Source: Lutraria lutraria | Lineage: Eukaryota > Mollusca > Bivalvia > Venerida > Mactridae | Direction of reading: 5' to 3' | Length of the DNA: 64,000 nt | Assembly (NCBI GenBank): GCA_964023205.1 | Contig: OZ026841.1 | Location: forward strand, 33,928,399-33,992,398 | Shown here: in pieces, positions 1 through 14,843 of the stretch | How positions within the stretch are numbered: position 1 is the stretch's first letter | How the letters are laid out: every line of letters begins with the position of its first letter | Position numbers and translations under genes: made by a program | The notes under the pieces: model-generated | The model's database searches: none | What the model saw: only the letters and a program-made list of their open reading frames with translations | What the model was told of the DNA's origin: nothing

Positions 1-1931
1 ATACGCCAAAAATCCCGGGACTTAAATTCATTTGTTCTTAAATTTTTACAACTTGTATGCAACCAAATCAGTTCAGATAAATTATTGGGAATGATATATA
101 TCATATCTGCGTTTATTTCATCATTTAAGATGGCTATATAATAAGTAAACAGACCCGCGGCTTGAACACATGTATTTTACATATTGATAATGAAGCAATA
201 CACGATATTCAATACACACACAGTCCGAGATATTAATTTGTTGTGTAAGAGGTTATATGTCATCAATTCGATCTGTTAGAAATCAAATTTTGTATTTGAA
301 TTGAAACCATAATTTATCCGTAAAATACGCTAACAATCCCGCGACATGAATTTATTCTAAATCTGTTCTTAGTTATTTACGATTTGGCGTGTTCTTTTAT
401 CCGCACATGTAAACAAAGAGATACAAATGTCGTTCGACACATGAATCTATTGATGATCAACGTTTATTTCAAAACATAGAATGATTTCAAATGCTGCAAT
501 CTTTGCATAAAATATGCGTAGCGCGCATGTTATTTACAAACTATTCTGACCATATACGCTCATTATATTTTTCTCATTTATGGTTTCAACACAGTTCTGA
601 ACGTTTTTGTATGCGAATCTTTTCAAATGAATTATTAAGAAAGGTTTATATCAATTGAACATTATAAAATATGAGTAACGGCTTGTTGTTTACAAGTTTT
701 TCTCATCATTTGGTCTAATATTTTGCCCATGAAAAATTACACAAGATCCGCCCCTTACCAAGCATTTCCGTCAAAGATATTGACTATTTTGATAGTTTAT
801 CAAGAAATATGAGTAACGGCTTGCTGTTTACAAGTTTTTCTCATCATTTGGTCTGGAATTAGACCTTGAAAAAGTACACAAGATCCGGGCCCTTACATAC
901 CAAGCATTTCCGTTATAGATATTGACCATTTTGATTGTTTATCCAGAAACCAATACACATTATCAAATAAATACCGAGTCTGGGATATGAACTTGATTTT
1001 TAAGGTGTTAATTTCTTCATTTCGATCTATTACAAGTCACAATTTGTATTTGAAAAGCAAGCATAATTTTTCCGTGAAATACGCCAAAAATCCGGGACTT
1101 AAATTCATTTGTTCTTAAATTTTTACAACTTTTATGCAACCTAATCAGTTCAGATAAATTATTGGGAATGATATATATCATATCTGCGTTTATTTCATCA
1201 TTTAAGATGGCTATATAATAAGTAAACAGACCCGCGGCTTGAACACATGTATTTTACATATTGATAATGAAGCAATACACGATATTCAATACACACACAG
1301 TCCGAGATATTAATTTGTTGTGTAAGAGGTTATATGTCATCAATTCGATCTGTTAGAAATCAAATTTTGTATTTGAATTGAAACCATAATTTATCCGTAA
1401 AATACGCGAACAATCCCGCGACATGAATTTATTCTAAATCTGTTCTTAGTTATTTACGATTTGGCGTGTTCTTTTATCCGCACATGTAAACAAAGAGATA
1501 CAAATGTCGTTCGACACATGAATCTATTGATGATCAACGTTTATTTCAAAACATAGAATGATTTCAAATGCTGCAATCTTTGCATAAAATATGCGTAGCG
1601 CGCATGTTATTTACAAACTATTCTGACCATATACGCTCATTATATTTTTCTCATTTATGGTTTCAACACAGTTCTGAACGTTTTTGTATGCGAATCTTTT
1701 CAAATGAATTATTAAGAAAGGTTTATATCAATTGAACATTATAAAATATGAGTAACGGCTTGTTGTTTACAAGTTTTTCTCATCATTTGGTCTAATATTT
1801 TGCCCATGAAAAATTACACAAGATCCGCCCCTTACCAAGCATTTCCGTCAAAGATATTGACTATTTTGATATTTTATCAAGAAATATGAGTAACGGCTTG
1901 CTGTTTACAAGTTTTTCTCATCATTTGGTCT

Positions 1932-4900
1932 GGAATTAGACCTTGAAAAAGTACACAAGATCCGCCCCTTACATACCAAGCATTTCCGTTATAGATATTG
2001 ACCATTTTGATTGTTTATCCAGAAACCAATACACATTATCAAATAAATACCGAGTCTGGGATATGAACTTGATTTGTAAGGTGTTAATTTCTTCATTTCG
2101 ATCTATTACAAGTCACAATTTGTATTTGAAAAGCAAGCATAATTTTTCCGTGAAATACGCCAAAAATCCCGGGACTTAAATTCATTTGTTCTTAAATTTT
2201 TACAACTTTTATGCAACCTAATCAGTTCAGATAAATTATTGGGAATGATATATATCATATCTGCGTTTATTTCATCATTTAAGATGGCTATATAATAAGT
2301 AAACAGACCCGCGGCTTGAACACATGTATTTTACATATTGATAATGAAGCAATACACGATATTCAATACACACACAGTTCGAGATATCAATTTGTTGTGT
2401 AAGAGGTTATATGTCATCAATTCGATCTGTTAGAAATCAAATTTTGTATTTGAATTGAAACCATAATTTATCCGTAAAATACTAGAACAATCCCGCGACA
2501 TGAATTTATTCTAAATCTGTTCTTAGTTATTTACGATTTGGCGTGTTCTTTTATCCGCACATGTAAACAAAGAGATGCAAATGTCGTTCGACACATGAAT
2601 CTATTGATGATCAACGTTTATTTCAAAACATAGAATGATTTCAAATGCTGCAATCTTTGCATAAAATATGCGTAGCGCGCATGTTATTTACAAACTATTC
2701 TGACCATATACGCTCATTATATTTTTCACATTAATGGTTTCAACACAGTTCTGAACGTTTTTGTATGCGAATCTTTTCAAATGAATTATTAAGAAAGGTT
2801 TATATCAATTGAACATTATAAAATATGAGTAACGGCTTGTTGTTTACAAGTTTTTCTCATCATTTGGTCTAATATTTTGCCTATGAAAAATTACACAAGA
2901 TCCGCCCCTTACCAAGCATTTCCGTCAAAGATATTGACTATTTTGATAGTTTATCAAGAAATATGAGTAACGGCTTGCTGTTTACAAGTTTTTCTCATCA
3001 TTTGGTCTGGAATTAGACCTTGAAAAAGTACACAAGATCCGCCCCTAACAAACCAAGCATTTCCGTTATAGATATTGACCATTTTGATTGTTTATCCAGA
3101 AACCAATACACATTATCAAATAAATACCGAGTCTGGGATATGAAATTGATTTTTAAGGTGTTAATTTCTTCAATTTGATCTATTACAAGTCACGATTTGT
3201 ATTTGAAAAGCAAGCATAATTTTTCCGTGAAATACGCCAAAAAAACCGCGACTTAAAGTCATTTGTTCTTAAATTTTTACAACTTTTATGCAACCTAATC
3301 AGTTCAGATAAATTATTGTGAATAATATACATCAATTCTGCGTTTATTTCATCATTTAAGATGGCTATATAATAAGTAAACAGACCCGCGGCTTGAACAC
3401 ATGTATTTTACATATTGATAATGAAGCAATACACGATATTCAATACACACACAGTCCGAGATATTAATTTGTTGTGTAAGAGGTTATATGTCATCAATTC
3501 GATCTGTTAGAAATCAAATTTTGTATTTGAATTGAAACCATAATTTATCCGTAAAATACGCGAACAATCCCGCGACATAAATTTATTCTAAATCTGTTCT
3601 TAGTTATTTACGATTTGGGGTGTTCTTTTATCCGCACATGTAAACAAAGATATGCAAATGTCGTTCGACACATGAATCTATTGATGATCAACGTTTATTT
3701 CAAAACATAGAATGATTTCAAATGCTGCAATCTTTGCATAAAATATGCGTAGCGCGCATGTTATTTACAAACTATTCTGACCATATACGCTCATTTTTTT
3801 TCACATTCATGGTTTCAACACAGTTCTGAACGTTTTTGTATGCGAATCTTTTCAAATGAATTATTAAGAAAGGTTTATATCAATTGAACATTATAAAATA
3901 TGAGTAACGGCTTGTTGTTTACAAGTTTTTCTCATCATTTGGTCTAATATTTTGCCCATGAAAAATTACACAAGATCCGCCCCTTACCAAGCATTTCCGT
4001 CAAAGATATTGACTATTTTGATAGTTTATCAAGAAATATGAGTAACGGCTTGCTGTTTACAAGTTTTTCTCATCATTTGGTCTGGAATTAGACCTTGAAA
4101 AAGTACACAAGATCCGCCCCTTACATACCAAGCATTTCCGTTATAGATATTGACCATTTTGATTGTTTATCCAGAAACCAATACACATTATCAAATAAAT
4201 ACCGAGTGTGGTATATGAACTTGATTTTTAAGGTGTTAATTTCTTCATTTTGATCTATTACAAGTCACAATTTGTATTTGAAAAGCAAGCATAATTTTTC
4301 CGTGAAATACGCCAAAAATCCCGGGACTTAAATTCATTTGTTCTTAAATTTTTACAACTTGTATGCAACCAAATCAGTTCAGATAAATTATTGGGAATGA
4401 TATATATCATATCTGCGTTTATTTCATCATTTAAGATGGCTATATAATAAGTAAACAGACCCGCGGCTTGAACACATGTATTTTACATATTGATAATGAA
4501 GCAATACACGATATTCAATACACACACAGTCCGAGATATTAATTTGTTGTGTAAGAGGTTATATGTCATCAATTCGATCTGTTAGAAATCAAATTTTGTA
4601 TTTGAATTGAAACCATAATTTATCCGTAAAATACGCTAACAATCCCGCGACATGAATTTATTCTAAATCTGTTCTTAGTTATTTACGATTTGGCGTGTTC
4701 TTTTATCCGCACATGTAAACAAAGAGATACAAATGTCGTTCGACACATGAATCTATTGATGATCAACGTTTATTTCAAAACATAGAATGATTTCAAATGC
4801 TGCAATCTTTGCATCAAATATGCGTAGCGCGCATGTTATTTACAAACTATTCTGACCATATACGCTCATTATATTTTTCTCATTTATGGTTTCAACACAG

Positions 4901-7900
4901 TTCTGAACGTTTTTGTATGCGAATCTTTTCAAATGAATTATTAAGAAAGGTTTATATCAATTGAACATTATAAAATATGAGTAACGGCTTGTTGTTTACA
5001 AGTTTTTCTCATCATTTGGTCTAATATTTTGCCCATGAAAAATTACACAAGATCCGCCCCTTACCAAGCATTTCCGTCAAAGATATTGACTATTTTGATA
5101 GTTTATCAAGAAATATGAGTAACGGCTTGCTGTTTACAAGTTTTTCTCATCATTTGGTCTGGAATTAGACCTTGAAAAAGTACACAAGATCCGGGCCCTT
5201 ACATACCAAGCATTTCCGTTATAGATATTGACCATTTTGATTGTTTATCCAGAAACCAATACACATTATCAAATAAATACCGAGTCTGGGATATGAACTT
5301 GATTTTTAAGGTGTTAATTTCTTCATTTCGATCTATTACAAGTCACAATTTGTATTTGAAAAGCAAGCATAATTTTTCCGTGAAATACGCCAAAAATCCG
5401 GGACTTAAATTCATTTGTTCTTAAATTTTTACAACTTTTATGCAACCTAATCAGTTCAGATAAATTATTGGGAATGATATATATCATATCTGCGTTTATT
5501 TCATCATTTAAGATGGCTATATAATAAGTAAACAGACCCGCGGCTTGAACACATGTATTTTACATATTGATAATGAAGCAATACACGATATTCAATACAC
5601 ACACAGTCCGAGATATTAATTTGTTGTGTAAGAGGTTATATGTCATCAATTCGATCTGTTAGAAATCAAATTTTGTATTTGAATTGAAACCATAATTTAT
5701 CCGTAAAATACGCGAACAATCCCGCGACATAAATTTATTCTAAATCTGTTCTTAGTTATTTACGATTTGGCGTGTTCTTTTATCCGCACATGTAAACAAA
5801 GAGATGCAAATGTCGTTCGACACATGAATCTATTGATGATCAACGTTTATTTCAAAACATAGAATGATTTCAAATGCTGCAATCTTTGCATAAAATATGC
5901 ATAGCGTGCATGTTATTTACAAACTATTCTGACCATATACGCTCATTATATTTTTTACATTTATGGTTTCAACACAGTTCTGAACGTTTTTGTATGCGAA
6001 TCTTTTCAAATGAATTATTAAGAAAGGTTTATATCAATTGAACATTATAAAATATGAGTAACGGCTTGTTGTTTACAAGTTTTTCTCATAATTTGGTCTA
6101 ACATTTTGCCCATGAAAAATTACACAAGATCCGCCCCTTACCAAGCATTTCCGTCAAAGATATTGACTATTTTGATAGTTTATCAAGAAATATGAGTAAC
6201 GGCTTGCTGTTTACAAGTTTTTCCCATCATTTGGTCTGGAATTAGACCTTGAAAAAGTACACAAGATCCGCCCCTTACATACCAAGCATTTCCGTTATAG
6301 ATATTGACCATTTTGATTGTTTATCCAGAAACCAATACACATTATCAAATAAATACCGAGTCTGGGATATGAACTTGATTTTTAAGGTGTTAATTTCTTT
6401 ATTTCGATCTATTACAAGTCACAATTTGTATTTGAAAAGCAAGCATAATTTTTCCGTGAAATACGCCAAAAATTCCGGGACTTAAATTCATTTGTTCTTA
6501 AATTTTTACAACTTTTATGCAACCTAATCAGTTCAGATAAATTATTGGGAATGATATATATCATATCTGCGTTTATTTCATCATTTAAGATGGCTATATA
6601 ATAAGTAAACAGGCCCGCGGCTTGAACACATGTATTTTACATATTGATAATGAAGCAATACACGATATTCAATACACACACAGTCCGAGATATTAATTTG
6701 TTGTGTAAGAGGTTATATGTCATCAATTCGATCTGTTAGAAATCAAATTTTGTATTTGAATTGAAACCATAATTTATCCGTAAAATACGCTAACAATCCC
6801 GCGACATGAATTTATTCTAAATCTGTTCTTAGTTATTTACGATTTGGCGTGTTCTTTTATCCGCACATGTAAACAAAGAGATACAAATGTCGTTCGACAC
6901 ATGAATCTATTGATGATCAACGTTTATTTCAAAACATAGAATGATTTCAAATGCTGCAATCTTTGCATAAAATATGCGTAGCGCGCATGTTATTTACAAA
7001 CTATTCTGACCATATACGCTCATTATATTTTTCTCATTTATGGTTTCAACACAGTTCTGAACGTTTTTGTATGCGAATCTTTTCAAATGAATTATTAAGA
7101 AAGGTTTATATCAATTGAACATTATAAAATATGAGTAACGGCTTGTTGTTTACAAGTTTTTCTCATCATTTGGTCTAATATTTTGCCCATGAAAAATTAC
7201 ACAAGATCCGCCCCTTACCAAGCATTTCCGTCAAAGATATTGACTATTTTGATAGTTTATCAAGAAATATGAGTAACGGCTTGCTGTTTACAAGTTTTTC
7301 TCATCATTTGGTCTGGAATTAGACCTTGAAAAAGTACACAAGATCCGGGCCCTTACATACCAAGCATTTCCGTTATAGATATTGACCATTTTGATTGTTT
7401 ATCCAGAAACCAATACACATTATCAAATAAATACCGAGTCTGGGATATGAACTTGATTTTTAAGGTGTTAATTTCTTCATTTCGATCTATTACAAGTCAC
7501 AATTTGTATTTGAAAAGCAAGCATAATTTTTCCGTGAAATACGCCAAAAATCCGGGACTTAAATTCATTTGTTCTTAAATTTTTACAACTTTTATGCAAC
7601 CTAATCAGTTCAGATAAATTATTGGGAATGATATATATCATATCTGCGTTTATTTCATCATTTAAGATGGCTATATAATAAGTAAACAGACCCGCGGCTT
7701 GAACACATGTATTTTACATATTGATAATGAAGCAATACACGATATTCAATACACACACAGACCGAGATATTAATTTGTTGTGTAAGAGGTTATATGTCAT
7801 CAATTCGATCTGTTAGAAATCAAATTTTGTATTTGAATTGAAACCATAATTTATCCGTAAAATACGCGAACAATCCCGCGACATGAATTTATTCTAAATC

Positions 7901-8383
7901 TGTTCTTAGTTATTTACGATTTGGCGTGTTCTTTTATCCGCACATGTAAACAAAGAGATACAAATGTCGTTCGACACATGAATCTATTGATGATCAACGT
8001 TTATTTCAAAACATAGAATGATTTCAAATGCTGCAATCTTTGCATAAAATATGCGTAGCGCGCATGTTATTTACAAACTATTCTGACCATATACGCTCAT
8101 TATATTTTTCTCATTTATGGTTTCAACACAGTTCTGAACGTTTTTGTATGCGAATCTTTTCAAATGAATTATTAAGAAAGGTTTATATCAATTGAACATT
8201 ATAAAATATGAGTAACGGCTTGTTGTTTACAAGTTTTTCTCATCATTTGGTCTAATATTTTGCCCATGAAAAATTACACAAGATCCGCCCCTTACCAAGC
8301 ATTTCCGTCAAAGATATTGACTATTTTATCAAGAAATATGAGTAACGGCTTGCTGTTTACAAGTTTTTCTCATCATTTGGTCT
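1932..8383 (+). repeat. HOR copy 1: six monomers (b-c-d-a-e-a), 6,452 bp
   Basis: Monomers can be typed by shared variants. Type b (1932) reads CCTTGAAAAAGTACACAAG, with a variant AACAATCCC context (ATACTAGAACAATCCC). Type c (3009) has CCCCTAACAAACC, AAAAAAACCGCGACTT and lacks the usual TGATATATATCA. Type d (4084) has CCGAGTGTGGTATATG and ACTTGTATGCAACCAAATC. Type a (5161, 7315) has GATCCGGGCCCTTAC. Type e (6238) has ATGCATAGCGTGCAT and AATTCCGGGAC. The order b-c-d-a-e-a is repeated in the next block with the same diagnostic variants. Monomer 7315-8383 is 8 bp short (loss near 8308-8320) and is the main length difference from its counterpart. Confidence 0.93.
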
Positions 8384-11300
8384 GGAATTAGACCTTGAAA
8401 AAGTACACAAGATCCGCCCCTTACATACCAAGCATTTCCGTTATAGATATTGACCATTTTGATTGTTTATCCAGAAACCAATACACATTATCAAATAAAT
8501 ACCGAGTCTGGGATATGAACTTGATTTTTAAGGTGTTAATTTCTTCATTTCGATCTATTACAAGTCACAATTTGTATTTGAAAAGCAAGCATAATTTTTC
8601 CGTGAAATACGCCAAAAATCCCGGGACTTAAATTCATTTGTTCTTAAATTTTTACAACTTTTATGCAACCTAATCAGTTCAGATAAATTATTGGGAATGA
8701 TATATATCATATCTGCGTTTATTTCATCATTTAAGATGGCTATATAATAAGTAAACAGACCCGCGGCTTGAACACATGTATTTTACATATTGATAATGAA
8801 GCAATACACGATATTCAATACACACACAGTTCGAGATATCAATTTGTTGTGTAAGAGGTTATATGTCATCAATTCGATCTGTTAGAAATCAAATTTTGTA
8901 TTTGAATTGAAACCATAATTTATCCGTAAAATACTAGAACAATCCCGCGACATGAATTTATTCTAAATCTGTTCTTAGTTATTTACGATTTGGCGTGTTC
9001 TTTTATCCGCACATGTAAACAAAGAGATGCAAATGTCGTTCGACACATGAATCTATTGATGATCAACGTTTATTTCAAAACATAGAATGATTTCAAATGC
9101 TGCAATCTTTGCATAAAATATGCGTAGCGCGCATGTTATTTACAAACTATTCTGACCATATACGCTCATTATATTTTTCACATTAATGGTTTCAACACAG
9201 TTCTGAACGTTTTTGTATGCGAATCTTTTCAAATGAATTATTAAGAAAGGTTTATATCAATTGAACATTATAAAATATGAGTAACGGCTTGTTGTTTACA
9301 AGTTTTTCTCATCATTTGGTCTAATATTTTGCCTATGAAAAATTACACAAGATCCGCCCCTTACCAAGCATTTCCGTCAAAGATATTGACTATTTTGATA
9401 GTTTATCAAGAAATATGAGTAACGGCTTGCTGTTTACAAGTTTTTCTCATCATTTGGTCTGGAATTAGACCTTGAAAAAGTACACAAGATCCGCCCCTAA
9501 CAAACCAAGCATTTCCGTTATAGATATTGACCATTTTGATTGTTTATCCAGAAACCAATACACATTATCAAATAAATACCGAGTCTGGGATATGAAATTG
9601 ATTTTTAAGGTGTTAATTTCTTCAATTTGATCTATTACAAGTCACGATTTGTATTTGAAAAGCAAGCATAATTTTTCCGTGAAATACGCCAAAAAAACCG
9701 CGACTTAAAGTCATTTGTTCTTAAATTTTTACAACTTTTATGCAACCTAATCAGTTCAGATAAATTATTGTGAATAATATACATCAATTCTGCGTTTATT
9801 TCATCATTTAAGATGGCTATATAATAAGTAAACAGACCCGCGGCTTGAACACATGTATTTTACATATTGATAATGAAGCAATACACGATATTCAATACAC
9901 ACACAGTCCGAGATATTAATTTGTTGTGTAAGAGGTTATATGTCATCAATTCGATCTGTTAGAAATCAAATTTTGTATTTGAATTGAAACCATAATTTAT
10001 CCGTAAAATACGCGAACAATCCCGCGACATAAATTTATTCTAAATCTGTTCTTAGTTATTTACGATTTGGGGTGTTCTTTTATCCGCACATGTAAACAAA
10101 GATATGCAAATGTCGTTCGACACATGAATCTATTGATGATCAACGTTTATTTCAAAACATAGAATGATTTCAAATGCTGCAATCTTTGCATAAAATATGC
10201 GTAGCGCGCATGTTATTTACAAACTATTCTGACCATATACGCTCATTTTTTTTCACATTCATGGTTTCAACACAGTTCTGAACGTTTTTGTATGCGAATC
10301 TTTTCAAATGAATTATTAAGAAAGGTTTATATCAATTGAACATTATAAAATATGAGTAACGGCTTGTTGTTTACAAGTTTTTCTCATCATTTGGTCTAAT
10401 ATTTTGCCCATGAAAAATTACACAAGATCCGCCCCTTACCAAGCATTTCCGTCAAAGATATTGACTATTTTGATAGTTTATCAAGAAATATGAGTAACGG
10501 CTTGCTGTTTACAAGTTTTTCTCATCATTTGGTCTGGAATTAGACCTTGAAAAAGTACACAAGATCCGCCCCTTACATACCAAGCATTTCCGTTATAGAT
10601 ATTGACCATTTTGATTGTTTATCCAGAAACCAATACACATTATCAAATAAATACCGAGTGTGGTATATGAACTTGATTTTTAAGGTGTTAATTTCTTCAT
10701 TTTGATCTATTACAAGTCACAATTTGTATTTGAAAAGCAAGCATAATTTTTCCGTGAAATACGCCAAAAATCCCGGGACTTAAATTCATTTGTTCTTAAA
10801 TTTTTACAACTTGTATGCAACCAAATCAGTTCAGATAAATTATTGGGAATGATATATATCATATCTGCGTTTATTTCATCATTTAAGATGGCTATATAAT
10901 AAGTAAACAGACCCGCGGCTTGAACACATGTATTTTACATATTGATAATGAAGCAATACACGATATTCAATACACACACAGTCCGAGATATTAATTTGTT
11001 GTGTAAGAGGTTATATGTCATCAATTCGATCTGTTAGAAATCAAATTTTGTATTTGAATTGAAACCATAATTTATCCGTAAAATACGCTAACAATCCCGC
11101 GACATGAATTTATTCTAAATCTGTTCTTAGTTATTTACGATTTGGCGTGTTCTTTTATCCGCACATGTAAACAAAGAGATACAAATGTCGTTCGACACAT
11201 GAATCTATTGATGATCAACGTTTATTTCAAAACATAGAATGATTTCAAATGCTGCAATCTTTGCATAAAATATGCGTAGCGCGCATGTTATTTACAAACT

Positions 11301-14300
11301 ATTCTGACCATATACGCTCATTATATTTTTCTCATTTATGGTTTCAACACAGTTCTGAACGTTTTTGTATGCGAATCTTTTCAAATGAATTATTAAGAAA
11401 GGTTTATATCAATTGAACATTATAAAATATGAGTAACGGCTTGTTGTTTACAAGTTTTTCTCATCATTTGGTCTAATATTTTGCCCATGAAAAATTACAC
11501 AAGATCCGCCCCTTACCAAGCATTTCCGTCAAAGATATTGACTATTTTGATAGTTTATCAAGAAATATGAGTAACGGCTTGCTGTTTACAAGTTTTTCTC
11601 ATCATTTGGTCTGGAATTAGACCTTGAAAAAGTACACAAGATCCGGGCCCTTACATACCAAGCATTTCCGTTATAGATATTGACCATTTTGATTGTTTAT
11701 CCAGAAACCAATACACATTATCAAATAAATACCGAGTCTGGGATATGAACTTGATTTTTAAGGTGTTAATTTCTTCATTTCGATCTATTACAAGTCACAA
11801 TTTGTATTTGAAAAGCAAGCATAATTTTTCCGTGAAATACGCCAAAAATCCGGGACTTAAATTCATTTGTTCTTAAATTTTTACAACTTTTATGCAACCT
11901 AATCAGTTCAGATAAATTATTGGGAATGATATATATCATATCTGCGTTTATTTCATCATTTAAGATGGCTATATAATAAGTAAACAGACCCGCGGCTTGA
12001 ACACATGTATTTTACATATTGATAATGAAGCAATACACGATATTCAATACACACACAGTCCGAGATATTAATTTGTTGTGTAAGAGGTTATATGTCATCA
12101 ATTCGATCTGTTAGAAATCAAATTTTGTATTTGAATTGAAACCATAATTTATCCGTAAAATACGCGAACAATCCCGCGACATAAATTTATTCTAAATCTG
12201 TTCTTAGTTATTTACGATTTGGCGTGTTCTTTTATCCGCACATGTAAACAAAGAGATGCAAATGTCGTTCGACACATGAATCTATTGATGATCAACGTTT
12301 ATTTCAAAACATAGAATGATTTCAAATGCTGCAATCTTTGCATAAAATATGCATAGCGTGCATGTTATTTACAAACTATTCTGACCATATACGCTCATTA
12401 TATTTTTTACATTTATGGTTTCAACACAGTTCTGAACGTTTTTGTATGCGAATCTTTTCAAATGAATTATTAAGAAAGGTTTATATCAATTGAACATTAT
12501 AAAATATGAGTAACGGCTTGTTGTTTACAAGTTTTTCTCATAATTTGGTCTAACATTTTGCCCATGAAAAATTACACAAGATCCGCCCCTTACCAAGCAT
12601 TTCCGTCAAAGATATTGACTATTTTGATAGTTTATCAAGAAATATGAGTAACGGCTTGCTGTTTACAAGTTTTTCCCATCATTTGGTCTGGAATTAGACC
12701 TTGAAAAAGTACACAAGATCCGCCCCTTACATACCAAGCATTTCCGTTATAGATATTGACCATTTTGATTGTTTATCCAGAAACCAATACACATTATCAA
12801 ATAAATACCGAGTCTGGGATATGAACTTGATTTTTAAGGTGTTAATTTCTTTATTTCGATCTATTACAAGTCACAATTTGTATTTGAAAAGCAAGCATAA
12901 TTTTTCCGTGAAATACGCCAAAAATTCCGGGACTTAAATTCATTTGTTCTTAAATTTTTACAACTTTTATGCAACCTAATCAGTTCAGATAAATTATTGG
13001 GAATGATATATATCATATCTGCGTTTATTTCATCATTTAAGATGGCTATATAATAAGTAAACAGACCCGCGGCTTGAACACATGTATTTTACATATTGAT
13101 AATGAAGCAATACACGATATTCAATACACACACAGTCCGAGATATTAATTTGTTGTGTAAGAGGTTATATGTCATCAATTCGATCTGTTAGAAATCAAAT
13201 TTTGTATTTGAATTGAAACCATAATTTATCCGTAAAATACGCTAACAATCCCGCGACATGAATTTATTCTAAATCTGTTCTTAGTTATTTACGATTTGGC
13301 GTGTTCTTTTATCCGCACATGTAAACAAAGAGATACAACTGTCGTTCGACACATGAATCTATTGATGATCAACGTTTATTTCAAAACATAGAATGATTTC
13401 AAATGCTGCAATCTTTGCATAAAATATGCGTAGCGCGCATGTTATTTACAAACTATTCTGACCATATACGCTCATTATATTTTTCTCATTTATGGTTTCA
13501 ACACAGTTCTGAACGTTTTTGTATGCGAATCTTTTCAAATGAATTATTAAGAAAGGTTTATATCAATTGAACATTATAAAATATGAGTAACGGCTTGTTG
13601 TTTACAAGTTTTTCTCATCATTTGGTCTAATATTTTGCCCATGAAAAATTACACAAGATCCGCCCCTTACCAAGCATTTCCGTCAAAGATATTGACTATT
13701 TTGATAGTTTATCAAGAAATATGAGTAACGGCTTGCTGTTTACAAGTTTTTCTCATCATTTGGTCTGGAATTAGACCTTGAAAAAGTACACAAGATCCGG
13801 GCCCTTACATACCAAGCATTTCCGTTATAGATATTGACCATTTTGATTGTTTATCCAGAAACCAATACATATTATCAAATAAATACCGAGTCTGGGATAT
13901 GAACTTGATTTTTAAGGTGTTAATTTCTTCATTTCGATCTATTACAAGTCACAATTTGTATTTGAAAAGCAAGCATAATTTTTCCGTGAAATACGCCAAA
14001 AATCCGGGACTTAAATTCATTTGTTCTTAAATTTTTACAACTTTTATGCAACCTAATCAGTTCAGATAAATTATTGGGAATGATATATATCATATCTGCG
14101 TTTATTTCATCATTTAAGATGGCTATATAATAAGTAAACAGACCCGCGGCTTGAACACATGTATTTTACATATTGATAATGAAGCAATACACGATATTCA
14201 ATACACACACAGTCCGAGATATTAATTTGTTGTGTAAGAGGTTATATGTCATCAATTCGATCTGTTAGAAATCAAATTTTGTATTTGAATTGAAACCATA

Positions 14301-14843
14301 ATTTATCCGTAAAATACGCGAACAATCCCGCGACATAAATTTATTCTAAATCTGTTCTTAGTTATTTACGATTTGGCGTGTTCTTTTATCCGCACATGTA
14401 AACTAAGAGATGCAAATGTCGTTCGACACATGAATCTATTGATGATCAACGTTTATTTCAAAACATAGAATGATTTCAAATGCTGCAATCTTTGCATAAA
14501 ATATGCATAGCGTGCATGTTATTTACAAACTATTCTGACCATATACGCTCATTATATTTTTTACATTTATGGTTTCAACACAGTTCTGAACGTTTTTGTA
14601 TGCGAATCTTTTCAAATGAATTATTAAGAAAGGTTTATATCAATTGAACATTATAAAATATGAGTAACGGCTTGTTGTTTACAAGTTTTTCTCATAATTT
14701 GGTCTAACATTTTGCCCATGAAAAATTACACAAGATCCGCCCCTTACCAAGCATTTCCGTCAAAGATATTGACTATTTTGATAGTTTATCAAGAAATATG
14801 AGTAACGGCTTGCTGTTTACAAGTTTTTCCCATCATTTGGTCT
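8384..14843 (+). repeat. HOR copy 2: six monomers (b-c-d-a-e-a)
   Basis: It repeats the previous block type for type: b at 8384, c at 9461, d at 10536, a at 11613, e at 12690, a at 13767. Equivalent anchors in copies 1 and 2 are exactly 6,452 bp apart (1932/8384, 3009/9461, 4084/10536). By eye the two copies differ at only a handful of sites, for example TTGCATCAAATATG at 4810 against TTGCATAAAATATG, and AGGCCCGCGG at 6611 against AGACCCGCGG. This level of similarity between blocks, against clear differences between monomer types within a block, defines a higher-order repeat. Confidence 0.92.
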